From contig DMCS01000071.1 of NCBI GenBank assembly GCA_003445715.1, positions 14,835 through 59,679 on the forward strand: a stretch of DNA of 44,845 nucleotides, read 5' to 3'. The stretch comes from Candidatus Mesolinea sp. Lineage in GTDB: Bacteria > Chloroflexota > Anaerolineae > Anaerolineales > Anaerolineaceae. Numbering within the stretch: the stretch's first letter is position 1; every line of letters starts with the position of its first letter. Below are positions 25,789-35,600 of this stretch, piece after piece. Both the position numbers and the translations under genes were made by a program. The notes below the pieces were generated by a model. It saw only the letters and a program-made list of their open reading frames with translations, did no database searches and was not told where the DNA came from.

Positions 25789-27177
25789 CTAACGCGGCAG
25801 GAACCAGGTGGAAAACACGCCTTCATAGCGCGTGATGAATTTAATCGGTCCGCCTACGAAGAACAAAATTAACGTTAGTGCGAGTACAACCATTTGCAGC
25901 GTGCGGTTCTTAATCCGGCTCTGGGTATACCCGACCAGCCCATAAACCAAGCCGATGATGGGGAAAAGGTAGCGGCCTTGCAGAACGAAGTGCTTGAAGC
26001 CATTAGTCAGCTCGCTTTTGTAATTGGTCACAAAAACTACCAAACTATATGCTAAGATGATGAAAACCGCGCTCCAGATGGCATAAGATGGGCGTCGCCA
26101 ATAGCGGGCAGCCAGCAGCAGCATCCCTACGTAAAACAAACGGTAGAATGTAATAATATGCGCCGGGTAGTAAGTTTTATGCCCCAACATGCCATACGTT
26201 TTGGTGAGCATGTCCTTAATCCAGAAATCAATAAAGTAGGTAACTGGATCTGGATAGCCTTGCTGAATGCTTCCAATTAGGCTCAGCTTTTGGGGCAAAC
26301 CATGTTTTTCCCAGCGGGCATGGTAAGGGCTCAGGTCGCATTGCGCCGGCTGGAGAAGATCAGCGCAAGAGGGCAGAACCGATCGGTAGACCACGAGGTT
26401 ATAGCCATAGATCGCCAAATTCCCGCCAATAAGGAAGATAAGGATAATTAGCAGAGCCATCTGTCCTTTGGTAAGTGTGGGGAGCGGAAAAATAGCTTTG
26501 CGTTGGCGCAATGTATATACCAACCAAGCGATGAAGCTGAAGAGTGCCAGTGGTAGAACAGTGTACTTAGCCAAGCAGCCAATGCACATAAAAACCAACA
26601 AAGCCAAGGAATTCGTGATGAAATCTTTGCCATTAAACACGCGTACGAGGAAATACAGCCCTGCCATGCACAGTAAATTCACCAGGTTGTCATAGTTCAC
26701 CCCGCCTGAGAGAAATGTGAACATCAGCGTATTAGCCAGCAAAAATACCGGCAAGAGTGGCCACCAAGGCTTGCGGATTAGCTCTTTAGCAAGAAAATAA
26801 CAAAAAATGAGCGTCCCGAGCGAATAGAGCACGCTTGTAAGCCTCAGCACAACTAAAAGATCCCAATCACTCGCCGTTGGATTAATTACCTGAACCAGAT
26901 TGATAATGCGGCCATTTATCCAGTGATAGAGAAAGGGGTTATGGGCAATGTACCAACCCTGCGAATACGTTTCAGGCGAATCTGGCGGGATACCCCACGT
27001 AGTGGCATAGACTTTGGAAAAGATGAAATGCGCCTTTTCGTCTGGAATGATGCCTTCGGCGAGATTGAGAGCCACATAAACAGAAGCTATGGCAAATGTG
27101 AGCAGTATACAACCCAATAGGACTTTTTGGGTATTGAGAGACTTATTCTTAGAAATTGCCGCTTCTGATTTGGACAT
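25789..27177 (-). CDS. GT-C/DUF2142-like membrane glycosyltransferase
   Basis: A 462-residue polytopic membrane protein with about ten helices. The first loop carries IIPDEKAHF, the acidic PDE..H pattern of DUF2142 and GT-C transferases, where an acidic residue acts in catalysis. The loop TYSQGWYIAHNPFLYHW also fits GT-C proteins that use polyprenyl-linked sugars outside the membrane. It is the last gene of the leftward glycan locus and is more GC-rich than the two genes upstream. A 145-bp gap separates it from the next gene, so it may have its own promoter. Donor and acceptor unknown. Confidence 0.72.
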   Translation of the reverse strand: MSKSEAAISKNKSLNTQKVLLGCILLTFAIASVYVALNLAEGIIPDEKAHFIFSKVYATTWGIPPDSPETYSQGWYIAHNPFLYHWINGRIINLVQVINPTASDWDLLVVLRLTSVLYSLGTLIFCYFLAKELIRKPWWPLLPVFLLANTLMFTFLSGGVNYDNLVNLLCMAGLYFLVRVFNGKDFITNSLALLVFMCIGCLAKYTVLPLALFSFIAWLVYTLRQRKAIFPLPTLTKGQMALLIILIFLIGGNLAIYGYNLVVYRSVLPSCADLLQPAQCDLSPYHARWEKHGLPQKLSLIGSIQQGYPDPVTYFIDFWIKDMLTKTYGMLGHKTYYPAHIITFYRLFYVGMLLLAARYWRRPSYAIWSAVFIILAYSLVVFVTNYKSELTNGFKHFVLQGRYLFPIIGLVYGLVGYTQSRIKNRTLQMVVLALTLILFFVGGPIKFITRYEGVFSTWFLPR

Positions 27178-27322
27178 GGATTTATCAGGGCTGTAATATT
27201 TTCTACATTATAAATCGAAAAGCTTTAATTTTGGATTTAATTTTTTAACAAACGAGAGCTGATCTTTCAGTCCTCTATCTGGATCTTTGCATTCAGTTTG
27301 ATATGGACACAAAGTGTTGTGT

Positions 27323-27853
27323 CTAATTCTTCACCTCTTTGAAGGTACGATAGGTCTTCTCGAAATATCGATTTGTATCCATGAACCCAATTGTGTTTTC
27401 GTTTTCATAACAATAAATATATAGTTTATAGACTCCGTTTTCCATCTTTAATGGCGAAAACCGCGTAATGAAGCCATGGTTGATACCGACAATACCTTTA
27501 TCACGAAATAAGTCCCGTAAATTAAACCTTTCTATAATACTAGTATCAACTTCATATCGTTTATTGTTTGAAACAAAGATTAATTTTATGGTCTTATATT
27601 TGCTTACCTGATTAGTTGGAATAAAGGCATATCCGCTAAATTCTGTAGTAAAAAAGATATCCTGCTTAACATAGAAAGTCTCTATTTTAGCTTCGAAATC
27701 CCTTTTATATTCGTCGTATTTGGTTGATTCGACTTCTTCTAATCGGTAGGTTTCCATTAATGGGATTGATAAAACGATATTATTTGCAAAGACAAAAAGT
27801 AAAACAAAACTTACTGTAATAACCCAATAAAATATTTTATCCGTTTTCTTCAT
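27323..27853 (-). CDS. Membrane-anchored protein of unknown function
   Basis: A 176-residue protein, not recognised. One N-terminal transmembrane segment (IFYWVITVSFVLLFVFANNI) is followed by an extracytoplasmic domain with alternating beta-type patterns (SGYAFIPTNQVSKYKTIKLI, GVYKLYIYCYENENTIGFMD), suggesting a beta-sandwich. Similar small proteins occur beside transferases in glycan loci, but no function follows from that. Base composition is very AT-rich, like the sulfatase-like gene 29 nt upstream. ATG at 27853. Confidence 0.7.
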   Translation of the reverse strand: MKKTDKIFYWVITVSFVLLFVFANNIVLSIPLMETYRLEEVESTKYDEYKRDFEAKIETFYVKQDIFFTTEFSGYAFIPTNQVSKYKTIKLIFVSNNKRYEVDTSIIERFNLRDLFRDKGIVGINHGFITRFSPLKMENGVYKLYIYCYENENTIGFMDTNRYFEKTYRTFKEVKN

Positions 27854-27882
27854 TATCTCTCATCCTGAATTTTACAGCAAGA

Positions 27883-29331
27883 TTAATCAACCATTTGTAA
27901 GTCAACGTCCAGTAGTTTATTCAGGACCGTTATCAATGTATTTATTCCAGAATAATTGTCAATGTAAATATCTTCCCCCTGATAATAGACCGCATTTAAT
28001 ATGTTACGTTCATAAATAGATTCCACCGCCAGATCAAATTGATCTATCCCATACCAGAAATGTAAATGGGAGGGATAACGATAGCCATGATCGGATTGAA
28101 TAATAATAATTGCTTCAGGATCATTGGCGATTATTTCAGTGGCCATTTCTAAAATTTTTTTGCTCGCATATTTAAATTGTGCCAGGTAGGGAGCTGTATC
28201 ACGAAGGTTTAATCTATCTGAGTCTTTTGTTTTATTTCCTTGTTCATCAAATAAATATGGAACATGTGGAAAATTAAAATATCCAACAGTAAAGAGATTC
28301 GATTGTGTTTTTTTACTTGAATCGATCGCATAATTAAACATGTTTAACATATTGCTTATTTCGACCTCTCGATCTTCGCTGCCATAGAAAGGATAATAAG
28401 CAGTATTTTGAATAATTGATGATTTGAATGTCCCATAGGTAGAGACAAATTCAATGCTCAAATGCATATCTGCTGAATTAACATCCATAAATTGATAATT
28501 ATTTGAGTCAAGAGCGTTAATGGTATAGCCATGCTCTTTCATAAGCCTAAAAAGATAAGGGTCTTTCAAATTTGCCTTTTTATCAGCTGCAGTCATTTCT
28601 ATGCTATTTACTTTGCTCAGCTGTAGTAAGTTTGGTATTTCAGTAAAGGTATCTATCGTGTCATTAACTGAATGTTTCGATGTGACAAATCCCAATTCTT
28701 CAAGAGCATCATAAAAAGCACTGTTATCGTAATTACAATAACGTTGAACACTATCAAACCCCGCGTATTCATCAAAGATAAAATAATATACATTTGGTAA
28801 ATTCCCCATCTGATTGTCGGAAGTCGGAGTAATAATTTTTTGATCAAGTTCAACTTGATTTTGAGCTTTCGTAGCTATGGTTTGGAATGCTTTTGGAATA
28901 GCAAGAATTCCGTTAAATATAATTAGTCCACCAAAAATCAATAAGAATACCTGATTAATTTGATTAGCAAGTTTTGCATTACTCTTATGATAGATAAGAT
29001 GACCAATTTGGAAAATAAAAAATAAGCAAATAATTGCCACATGCCAGTAGTAAAGCATTGGAATTACCTTCACAATTGCTTTTTCAATGAATGCAAAGTA
29101 CAGTCCAATTATTAAAAAGATATTGCTGATTAGTGCTGCTTTCTCAATATTGCGAAATATGAGGAAACTAAAACCGAGGATTATTAAACTAATCAACAAT
29201 AAAATTCCAGACATTTCGATCAGATCCGAGAATATCGCAGCCCCCGTATTTTGAAGATAAAGAAAAAAACAAGGGAATAGGGCTACGCAAATTAATGAAG
29301 CAATAGAAATTACCGTGTTCTTTTTATTCAC
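27883..29331 (-). CDS. Membrane sulfatase-like (alkaline-phosphatase fold) transferase or hydrolase
   Basis: A 482-residue protein with five or six N-terminal helices (about 1-165) and a C-terminal alkaline-phosphatase-fold domain. The domain begins LPNVYYFIFDEYAG, continues with NDTIDTFTEIPNLLQ (a Thr there is the likely nucleophile) and has FPHVPYLFDEQG and IIIQSDHGYRYP, whose D and H are metal ligands. The layout resembles phosphoethanolamine or phosphoglycerol transferases such as LtaS/EptA, so it may decorate the glycan with a phospho group. The longest frame starts at a TTG at 29352; the GTG at 29331 is preferred because TGAGG sits 8 nt upstream. Strongly AT-rich. Confidence 0.75.
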   Translation of the reverse strand: MNKKNTVISIASLICVALFPCFFLYLQNTGAAIFSDLIEMSGILLLISLIILGFSFLIFRNIEKAALISNIFLIIGLYFAFIEKAIVKVIPMLYYWHVAIICLFFIFQIGHLIYHKSNAKLANQINQVFLLIFGGLIIFNGILAIPKAFQTIATKAQNQVELDQKIITPTSDNQMGNLPNVYYFIFDEYAGFDSVQRYCNYDNSAFYDALEELGFVTSKHSVNDTIDTFTEIPNLLQLSKVNSIEMTAADKKANLKDPYLFRLMKEHGYTINALDSNNYQFMDVNSADMHLSIEFVSTYGTFKSSIIQNTAYYPFYGSEDREVEISNMLNMFNYAIDSSKKTQSNLFTVGYFNFPHVPYLFDEQGNKTKDSDRLNLRDTAPYLAQFKYASKKILEMATEIIANDPEAIIIIQSDHGYRYPSHLHFWYGIDQFDLAVESIYERNILNAVYYQGEDIYIDNYSGINTLITVLNKLLDVDLQMVD

Positions 29332-29381
29332 AGATGTAACCTCATGATCCAAAAAATTTATTGATAAAAATCTTTCTCAAT

Positions 29382-31241
29382 TTATCCATTAAGTCGCGTT
29401 ATTGATTTTAATAACATTTCCCGCTCATAGATTTCCTCATGCTGTTTCATAGCGGCTTTATTCCCTGATAAATGCTCATCGGCAGAACCGGTACGATTAT
29501 AATTCATAACGATTGCTGGGCATAAATCTATTTTATATCCTTTCCTAATGAGACGAAAAACCCAATCATAATCTGCAGCTCGATTAAAAATGGAATAAAA
29601 AGGAACATTTACAAAGGCATCTTTTCGACCAAAAAGGATTCCCAAGCCTATATAATATTCCAACTTCAAATATCTTTCCAAGTTGAAGGGCTCGCAATAG
29701 ACTGGTGTTACACTGCCGTCAGCGGTGATGATATTATAGTTACAATAAACGACATCCAACTCCGGTTTATTAATCATCATTTCTAAGGGAGCACTAATTC
29801 TATTTTGCAAGACTGTGTCATCATCATCAGAAAAAAGGACAAACTGTCCTTTTGCAATCTGCACTCCCAATATTCTGGCTTCAGCCGAACCAACATTAAT
29901 TGGGGCGCGAAGCTGGGTTATATTTTTATATTTTTCTTGTAATTCGAACAGGAGATTAATCGTTTGTGACTCAGAATTGTCGTCCACAACTATAATTTCA
30001 AAATTTGGATAATCTATTTGCTCAATTGATTCGATGGCACTCTGTAATAAGCTGGGTCTATTTCTTGTTGCTACAATTACAGATACTTTCGGAATGAAGC
30101 CACTTAAGTCAAAGGGAGCGCTGACTGCATATTTCTCAAATAAGAGCCGGTCCGACTGCATCATCAATTTTTCCTTCGTTTCGCCAAAAGATTGGTTATC
30201 TTTGTGTAAAACGAACGCCTCGGAAATTACCAAAGGGAAACCATTCATGAGAGCCCGAATTGAGTAATCGACATCTTCGCCCCCATAGTACTCAAATTCC
30301 TCATTTAATAATCCGACAACTTCTCTAACTCTTTTGGGAATATAGGCACAAAACATGTTTATAGGAAAATTCGTCAGCCGAATTGGTCCTTCCCCCCACA
30401 TTTGCGGATTCCCTGAACATTGAAATCCTGTATGGGCTCCTGTTAAACATACGCCCTTCGAAGCCACACGTAGCTTCTCTAACCAGCCTTCAGTGACCTC
30501 TGTGTCATCATTTAATAAAACAACGTCATTATGTGAATCCTTTAAAACGATATTATTAGCAAAAGAATAATTAAATAGTTCCATTTGGTGGGTATGCACA
30601 TAAACATCGTCTGAAATCAAATCCGTGATTTTTTCCCGATCAGCTTCATGAACTACGAAATGAAGATCGTATGTATCAGATTTTGTAAATTTTCGTATGC
30701 TCGCAACACAAGCTTGTGCATGGACCGGATTAGGGCCGATACAAATGATGATATCTACTTTTTCCGTAACTGGAAGAGGCGTAATTTTATTGTATACATC
30801 CCAAGTGCTTACAAAGAAACGTGGGTCGTTAAACTGTCCGAAACCAGAAACAGTGCCAAGGTTCCCTGTATTTTTACTTGAACCGTTCGTGGCGGTTTTG
30901 ATGGTGGAAATAGGACCGGTTTGTTTTAAAATCCTCTTCAATTTCCGAAACCCTCGTTTTATTAGACTTTGATTTACAGGCTTTCCTTCTTTTCCGTGAT
31001 AGCGTATATAGTGGACCAATGGGTTGATATTATCCGACTTGACCGAAGGGTGATTTTCGATGTAGAAATTGGTGTTAAAAGATTCCGATGGATTTCGCCC
31101 TTCTTTCCAGCCATATTTCACAAAATGCTTTAGAGGATCAATATCCGCTCTGCGGACATCTGGGTTATGAAGCAGGTAATATTTCTCATCAAACAAACCG
31201 CTGTGCTTGATTGCAAAATAATCCCTTAGGTTGGTTAGCAT
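29382..31241 (-). CDS. Tandem GT2 glycosyltransferase with N-terminal HYxxxGxxEGR repeats
   Basis: A 619-residue protein with three parts. The N-terminus (about 20-95) holds two copies of a repeat read as NPDV...DPLKHFVKYGWKEGRNP and HPSV...NPLVHYIRYHGKEGKP. A first GT2 domain (about 160-360) has VVLLNDDTEV and GGEDVDYSIRAL. A second (about 375-610) starts PKVSVIVATRNRPSLLQSAI and has IIVVDDNSE and LFSDDDDTV. Two transferases in one chain often add alternating sugars of a repeat unit. GAGGAG lies 6 nt before the ATG at 31241, which overlaps the stop of the upstream GT4 gene (TAATG). AT-rich. Confidence 0.87.
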   Translation of the reverse strand: MLTNLRDYFAIKHSGLFDEKYYLLHNPDVRRADIDPLKHFVKYGWKEGRNPSESFNTNFYIENHPSVKSDNINPLVHYIRYHGKEGKPVNQSLIKRGFRKLKRILKQTGPISTIKTATNGSSKNTGNLGTVSGFGQFNDPRFFVSTWDVYNKITPLPVTEKVDIIICIGPNPVHAQACVASIRKFTKSDTYDLHFVVHEADREKITDLISDDVYVHTHQMELFNYSFANNIVLKDSHNDVVLLNDDTEVTEGWLEKLRVASKGVCLTGAHTGFQCSGNPQMWGEGPIRLTNFPINMFCAYIPKRVREVVGLLNEEFEYYGGEDVDYSIRALMNGFPLVISEAFVLHKDNQSFGETKEKLMMQSDRLLFEKYAVSAPFDLSGFIPKVSVIVATRNRPSLLQSAIESIEQIDYPNFEIIVVDDNSESQTINLLFELQEKYKNITQLRAPINVGSAEARILGVQIAKGQFVLFSDDDDTVLQNRISAPLEMMINKPELDVVYCNYNIITADGSVTPVYCEPFNLERYLKLEYYIGLGILFGRKDAFVNVPFYSIFNRAADYDWVFRLIRKGYKIDLCPAIVMNYNRTGSADEHLSGNKAAMKQHEEIYEREMLLKSITRLNG

Positions 31242-32599
31242 TACTTTCTCCTCACCAGGCGCGAGAGGTGGCGCAGTGGGCGGGTTATTTTCCAGCTGGT
31301 GCTGGAAGTATAATCCACAATCTCAAGCTGTAAGCCCTTATTTTCAACGAAAAGCTTTTGTATCTGCTCATCTCTGAGATTTATATTCTTTAAGCTTTCA
31401 GTCAACTTTTGGTTTAAGGCTTCATTTTCAACAGAAAGCTTTTGTATCTGCTCATCCTTAAGATTAAGCATCTCGAGGTTTACTAAACTGTGATATTCCT
31501 CTAGTTGGCCAGCAAGTGCAGTGATTGCTGAATTGATATTTGGCTCAACTTGAGCTTGTTGAACGCCAAGAGTGATAATTTGGTTATAGACTTCCTGCCA
31601 CTCATTGGCATGGTACTGAATCAGCCAATTTTGTTGCACTCGTTGCTGTGCCTCCTGAGCAAACTGCAAGCGCAGCTCTGGGCTCTCGATCAGCAGCTCC
31701 AACTTGCGTTCCCACTCCTCCGGAGTGGCAGCTAAAAAACCATTCTCGCCATCATGCACCACCTCGGCATAGGGCGGAAGCGCAGAAAACACGCCAGGAA
31801 TGCCCAATGCGGTATATTCGAAGTATTTAATGGAACTTTTACAACAATTAAAAAGATTATTTTCTAAAGGTGCAATAGCGATATCAGCTTCCAATTGTAG
31901 AGAATCCGAAATAAATTTCTGAAAATCATAAGTTCGCAAAGGTATATAGGTTACGTTCGGGTGGTTAGAGAGGATCTCAGGGGGCTCTGCACCATAAAAA
32001 CAAAATGATACCCCTCCTCCGTATTTTTGAGAAATTTGTGCAAGTGGTTTCGCAATTAATTCTAAATCAGGCTTGTGAGTTGGCGTTCCAACAAATAGAA
32101 TACGAACCGGAAATTGATTAGTAGTTAACTTTGACTTACGAAAATGCCACAATTCATTGTCTAAGTAATTGGGAAGCACATAGATATGAGGATTGTAAGG
32201 TAGCAGCGCCTCTCGAAGGATATGTGTTGTAACCGTAATTGCATCTACGTTAATCAAAGCATGCAAGAAAGCTGCTAATCCGTCGGCATAGTAACCTGAA
32301 ATCCGATCAGGGTGATATTGGGGTAAAGCCAAAAGATGATCATCTAAATCCAAAACAACCGGCTTACCCATGAAGTGAGCATGTTCTAATACTTGAAGAT
32401 AGTCCGAAAAACTGCGTGAAAAATCCCGCTGAAACAGAATAAGAGGCGCTTCGTTGATGCTTTCCAATAATAGCTTGCCATCACGAATTCCAGGAACGAT
32501 GTCAATCCCTGCTTGTTTGAGAGGACTATAAATACGATATTGTTCCAATGCTGAAACACCTTGGCTATATGTAAAAAATGCGATGCGATCGATGGTCAT
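31241..32599 (-). CDS. GT4-type glycosyltransferase with C-terminal coiled coil
   Basis: A 452-residue protein with a GT-B fold: the second half carries VRILFVGTPTHKPDLEL, ADIAIAPLENNLFNCCKSS and KYFEYTALGIPGVFSALPP, typical of GT4/GT1-like proteins. The C-terminus (about 370-435) is a coiled coil in which DEQIQKLSVENEAL and DEQIQKLFVENKGL repeat at exactly 28 residues. It ends TSWKITRPLRHLSRLVRRK, a basic amphipathic tail common in glycan-assembly transferases that may bind membrane. ATG at 32599. It starts 53 nt after the ATP-grasp fusion gene. Confidence 0.85.
   Translation of the reverse strand: MTIDRIAFFTYSQGVSALEQYRIYSPLKQAGIDIVPGIRDGKLLLESINEAPLILFQRDFSRSFSDYLQVLEHAHFMGKPVVLDLDDHLLALPQYHPDRISGYYADGLAAFLHALINVDAITVTTHILREALLPYNPHIYVLPNYLDNELWHFRKSKLTTNQFPVRILFVGTPTHKPDLELIAKPLAQISQKYGGGVSFCFYGAEPPEILSNHPNVTYIPLRTYDFQKFISDSLQLEADIAIAPLENNLFNCCKSSIKYFEYTALGIPGVFSALPPYAEVVHDGENGFLAATPEEWERKLELLIESPELRLQFAQEAQQRVQQNWLIQYHANEWQEVYNQIITLGVQQAQVEPNINSAITALAGQLEEYHSLVNLEMLNLKDEQIQKLSVENEALNQKLTESLKNINLRDEQIQKLFVENKGLQLEIVDYTSSTSWKITRPLRHLSRLVRRK
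31341..31372. repeat. 32-bp direct repeat within the GT4 coiled coil, copy 1
   Basis: TTTTCAACGAAAAGCTTTTG followed by TATCTGCTCATC. Copy 2 begins 84 bp to the right with 2 mismatches. The period is 28 codons, four heptads. Confidence 0.9.
31425..31456. repeat. 32-bp direct repeat within the GT4 coiled coil, copy 2
   Basis: TTTTCAACAGAAAGCTTTTG followed by TATCTGCTCATC, the partner of 31341-31372. Confidence 0.9.
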
Positions 32600-32652
32600 T
32601 TTTATCTCACTCGAAGTTTCGCGTTTAATTATCCTTTTATACCCATGGCGCC

Positions 32653-35600
32653 TTATTCGTTTGGGTCTTGATTTTCCAATGGCAATCTATTCCTTGTTCT
32701 GATGAATTCCAGAAATGACCGACTAGTCATATCAATGATGTCTAGGGCGAGGTCTTCTAAGTCTACCCCAGACACACCTTTCAGATTGCGTATAATTTGA
32801 TTGATGCGACCACCAAAGTGTTGTACAGTAAACGTTTCTATCGCGAAATGTTCCCCCTGAATCGCTAATCTCTCCCGTAATGTTGCATCATCCATCAGCC
32901 TTTCGATCTGATCAGCCAGCTTCAGATAATCTCCTGGTGAGTACAACAAGCCTGTGTTTCCATCTTCAATCAACTCTGGAATACCACCTGAATTTGTCCC
33001 GATCACAGGCTTTTTTAGCAGCATTGCTTCACCGATAGTTCGCCCCAGACCTTCCATTCGGGAACAAACCAAAACGGCGTCAGCTTGTTCAATGAGAGAA
33101 ATAAGATTTTGTTGAAAGGGTAAAATGCGAACATGTGACCCAATTCCTGCGGAATTGATCAACTCTTCCATACGAGCCTTATAAGCTGGCTCAGTATTAT
33201 AACCTGGCATGAGCAACTCCACCTGGCGTTGACGGTTTTTAATGAGTTCAATAACTGCCCGAATGGCGTCCTCCTGCCCTTTAGCTTTGGTAATTGTTCC
33301 GCTCAAGAGCAAGTGGAAGGCTTCGGGAAAAGAGAAGGAAGGGTTATTACCGGATTTTGTTTCAATTTCTTTCTGTGGAAGCGCAATATTCCAGTAAATC
33401 GTTTCCACATTCGGAAAGTTAAGATGAGGAAAAAGCGCTTGGTGGATTGCTTTTGAACGGGTAATAATCTTCGCGGAGCTTTTGCAGATAAATTCCAAGC
33501 TTTTTTCAAAGCCCAACAGAAAATTTAAGCCGTGATCTAACACTCCGAATTCATTTACCATCCAAACATGCGGTCTGCCCAGCATCAGCGCACTCATAGC
33601 TCCCCAGGGGATTGTGAGCGTATTGGTGAGCACCACGTCAGGATTAAGATCCGGTAGGATATCATAATTCTCTCTCCACCAGTGATCCGTGTATATCAGG
33701 TTAGCCTTCACTTCATCCGTTTTGTTCTTTTCGAGATAGCACCACCAACCCAAGGGTGCCGACTTGGTAAATGCACCGGCTTTTTGCAGTTCTTTTTCCA
33801 AGTCTCCCTCAGCTGGAACAATCACTGTGCAAAGCGTCTGATATTGGTTGCTTAGTTCTTGAACCAACTCTAACAAACTGCGTTCTGCACCTCCGAAGGA
33901 TACGGAATGCGAAAAAAACAGCGCATGGGAGAATGTACCGCTTTGAGTGCAAACAAGGTTAATAAACTCTTGGGAATGGGACTCGCAAATGGTTTCAAAA
34001 TGGTCAGCGTCTCTAGGATGCCAGGCCAGATTTTTTGCCTCGTCAGGAAGGATAAGGTCAAAATCCAGTTGCATAAGCTGGCTTACAAGCGCCTGCAAAT
34101 CACTCCAACGCTGGTTGCTTTCCAACCCGGTAAGCACAAGAAATAAATTTTCCCACTCAGTAAGCTTAGTACCAAAGCCTGCTAAAAACTGGGATGTAGC
34201 ATCAACGCCGTGTAAATGGAGCAACGTGGGTTTTAGATTGTTTTCTTTTAATAATTCAGTAAGGGCTTCAAATGAACCTGGCTTCAAGATAACCTCTGAA
34301 GCTTTGGTGCCGGCAAAACATTGCTCTAAAGGTGGCAATTTTTGATGAGCTGAAACCAGAGCGTAGAGTTCAGCCTGAGGGCATTTCACTGCCGCAAATT
34401 TCAATAACCCCGCACCTTTAGGAACAAAATCAATCACACGCTCCAAACGAGGCGCGAGCACACTAAGAACTTTGGCTAGAGTCTCGGGCAAGTCTGCTTC
34501 TTGATCATCTTTCGCAGAATTTTTCGATACTTCCGTTGGCGAGGTAAACGCTACACTTTGCTGCTTGGACTCGGCTAAGTCAGCTAAGTGTGCTAAATAG
34601 GCTGGGTCGTAAATCTGGCTCAAATCCAGTTTTGATCCCATGATCTCATCCCACTCGGGGGGATTAAAATTTCCGAGACCCGCCGATGGATAAAAAGTCA
34701 TCTCGCCAAAATACATTTTACCTTGCACTGGATATAAATCCACGCGCACAAATGGAAACCCGTTGGCCAGCTGCTTTGCGAGGCTCTCCATTAAATCCAT
34801 CTGGGCGGGGCGGTCAACTTCGAAAGGATAACGTGGGTAGGTGGTCGAATAGTCTAACCTTTGCCAGTTAGCATCTACTTTAAACGCGGAAGGGGACCCC
34901 ATGTGCTTATTTAGAACTAAGGTAATCGCAATAATCTTGCCCTGGGCTATCATAATTTTGCAATCCTCAGGAATCTGACCATTCTCTGTGGTTAGGAGTT
35001 CTTCGATAAGGATCTTGGGCGTGATATTTTTATAAGCCCATTCCCTAAAACGGGCGTAAAAATCGTAATTCAACCAAGCGTTCATCTTGGCTTCAGCATC
35101 CACCCAATCAAAGCTACTTTTATCTTGGCAGATGAGAGTGAAACCCGAGCCATGATTGGTCTTCATCACGAAGCGATCTGGCAATTCGTCTTTAGGAATA
35201 TCGCTGAACCGCTCATATACCCCAATGGTTGGGACGATGTATTGCTTGCCGATAATGGCAGCTGCGAGTTCCTTAGCTTTAAGCTTATCTGAAAATTCTG
35301 ACATATTCGGGTTGCGATAAAGCAATTTATAAATTTGGATCTTTTCGGTGAATTTCGTGGGGTGGCGGAAGTCAATCATCCGTCCAAAGCGCTGCTGATA
35401 CACTTCCTGAATGGCAAGCATATCTTCAACTAATTCTGCTTCTATTTGGGCACCATATGGTGAGCGCCCTTCTTGCCGGCCAAATTTCAGGTAATGGATG
35501 AGCGGATTAACCCCAGAGCGGCGCACATCCGCATACGTGTCCAAGTAGCCAGTGCTGTCAAATTTGGGTCCGGGTGTACGGCCTTCAAATCCGCCAAACT

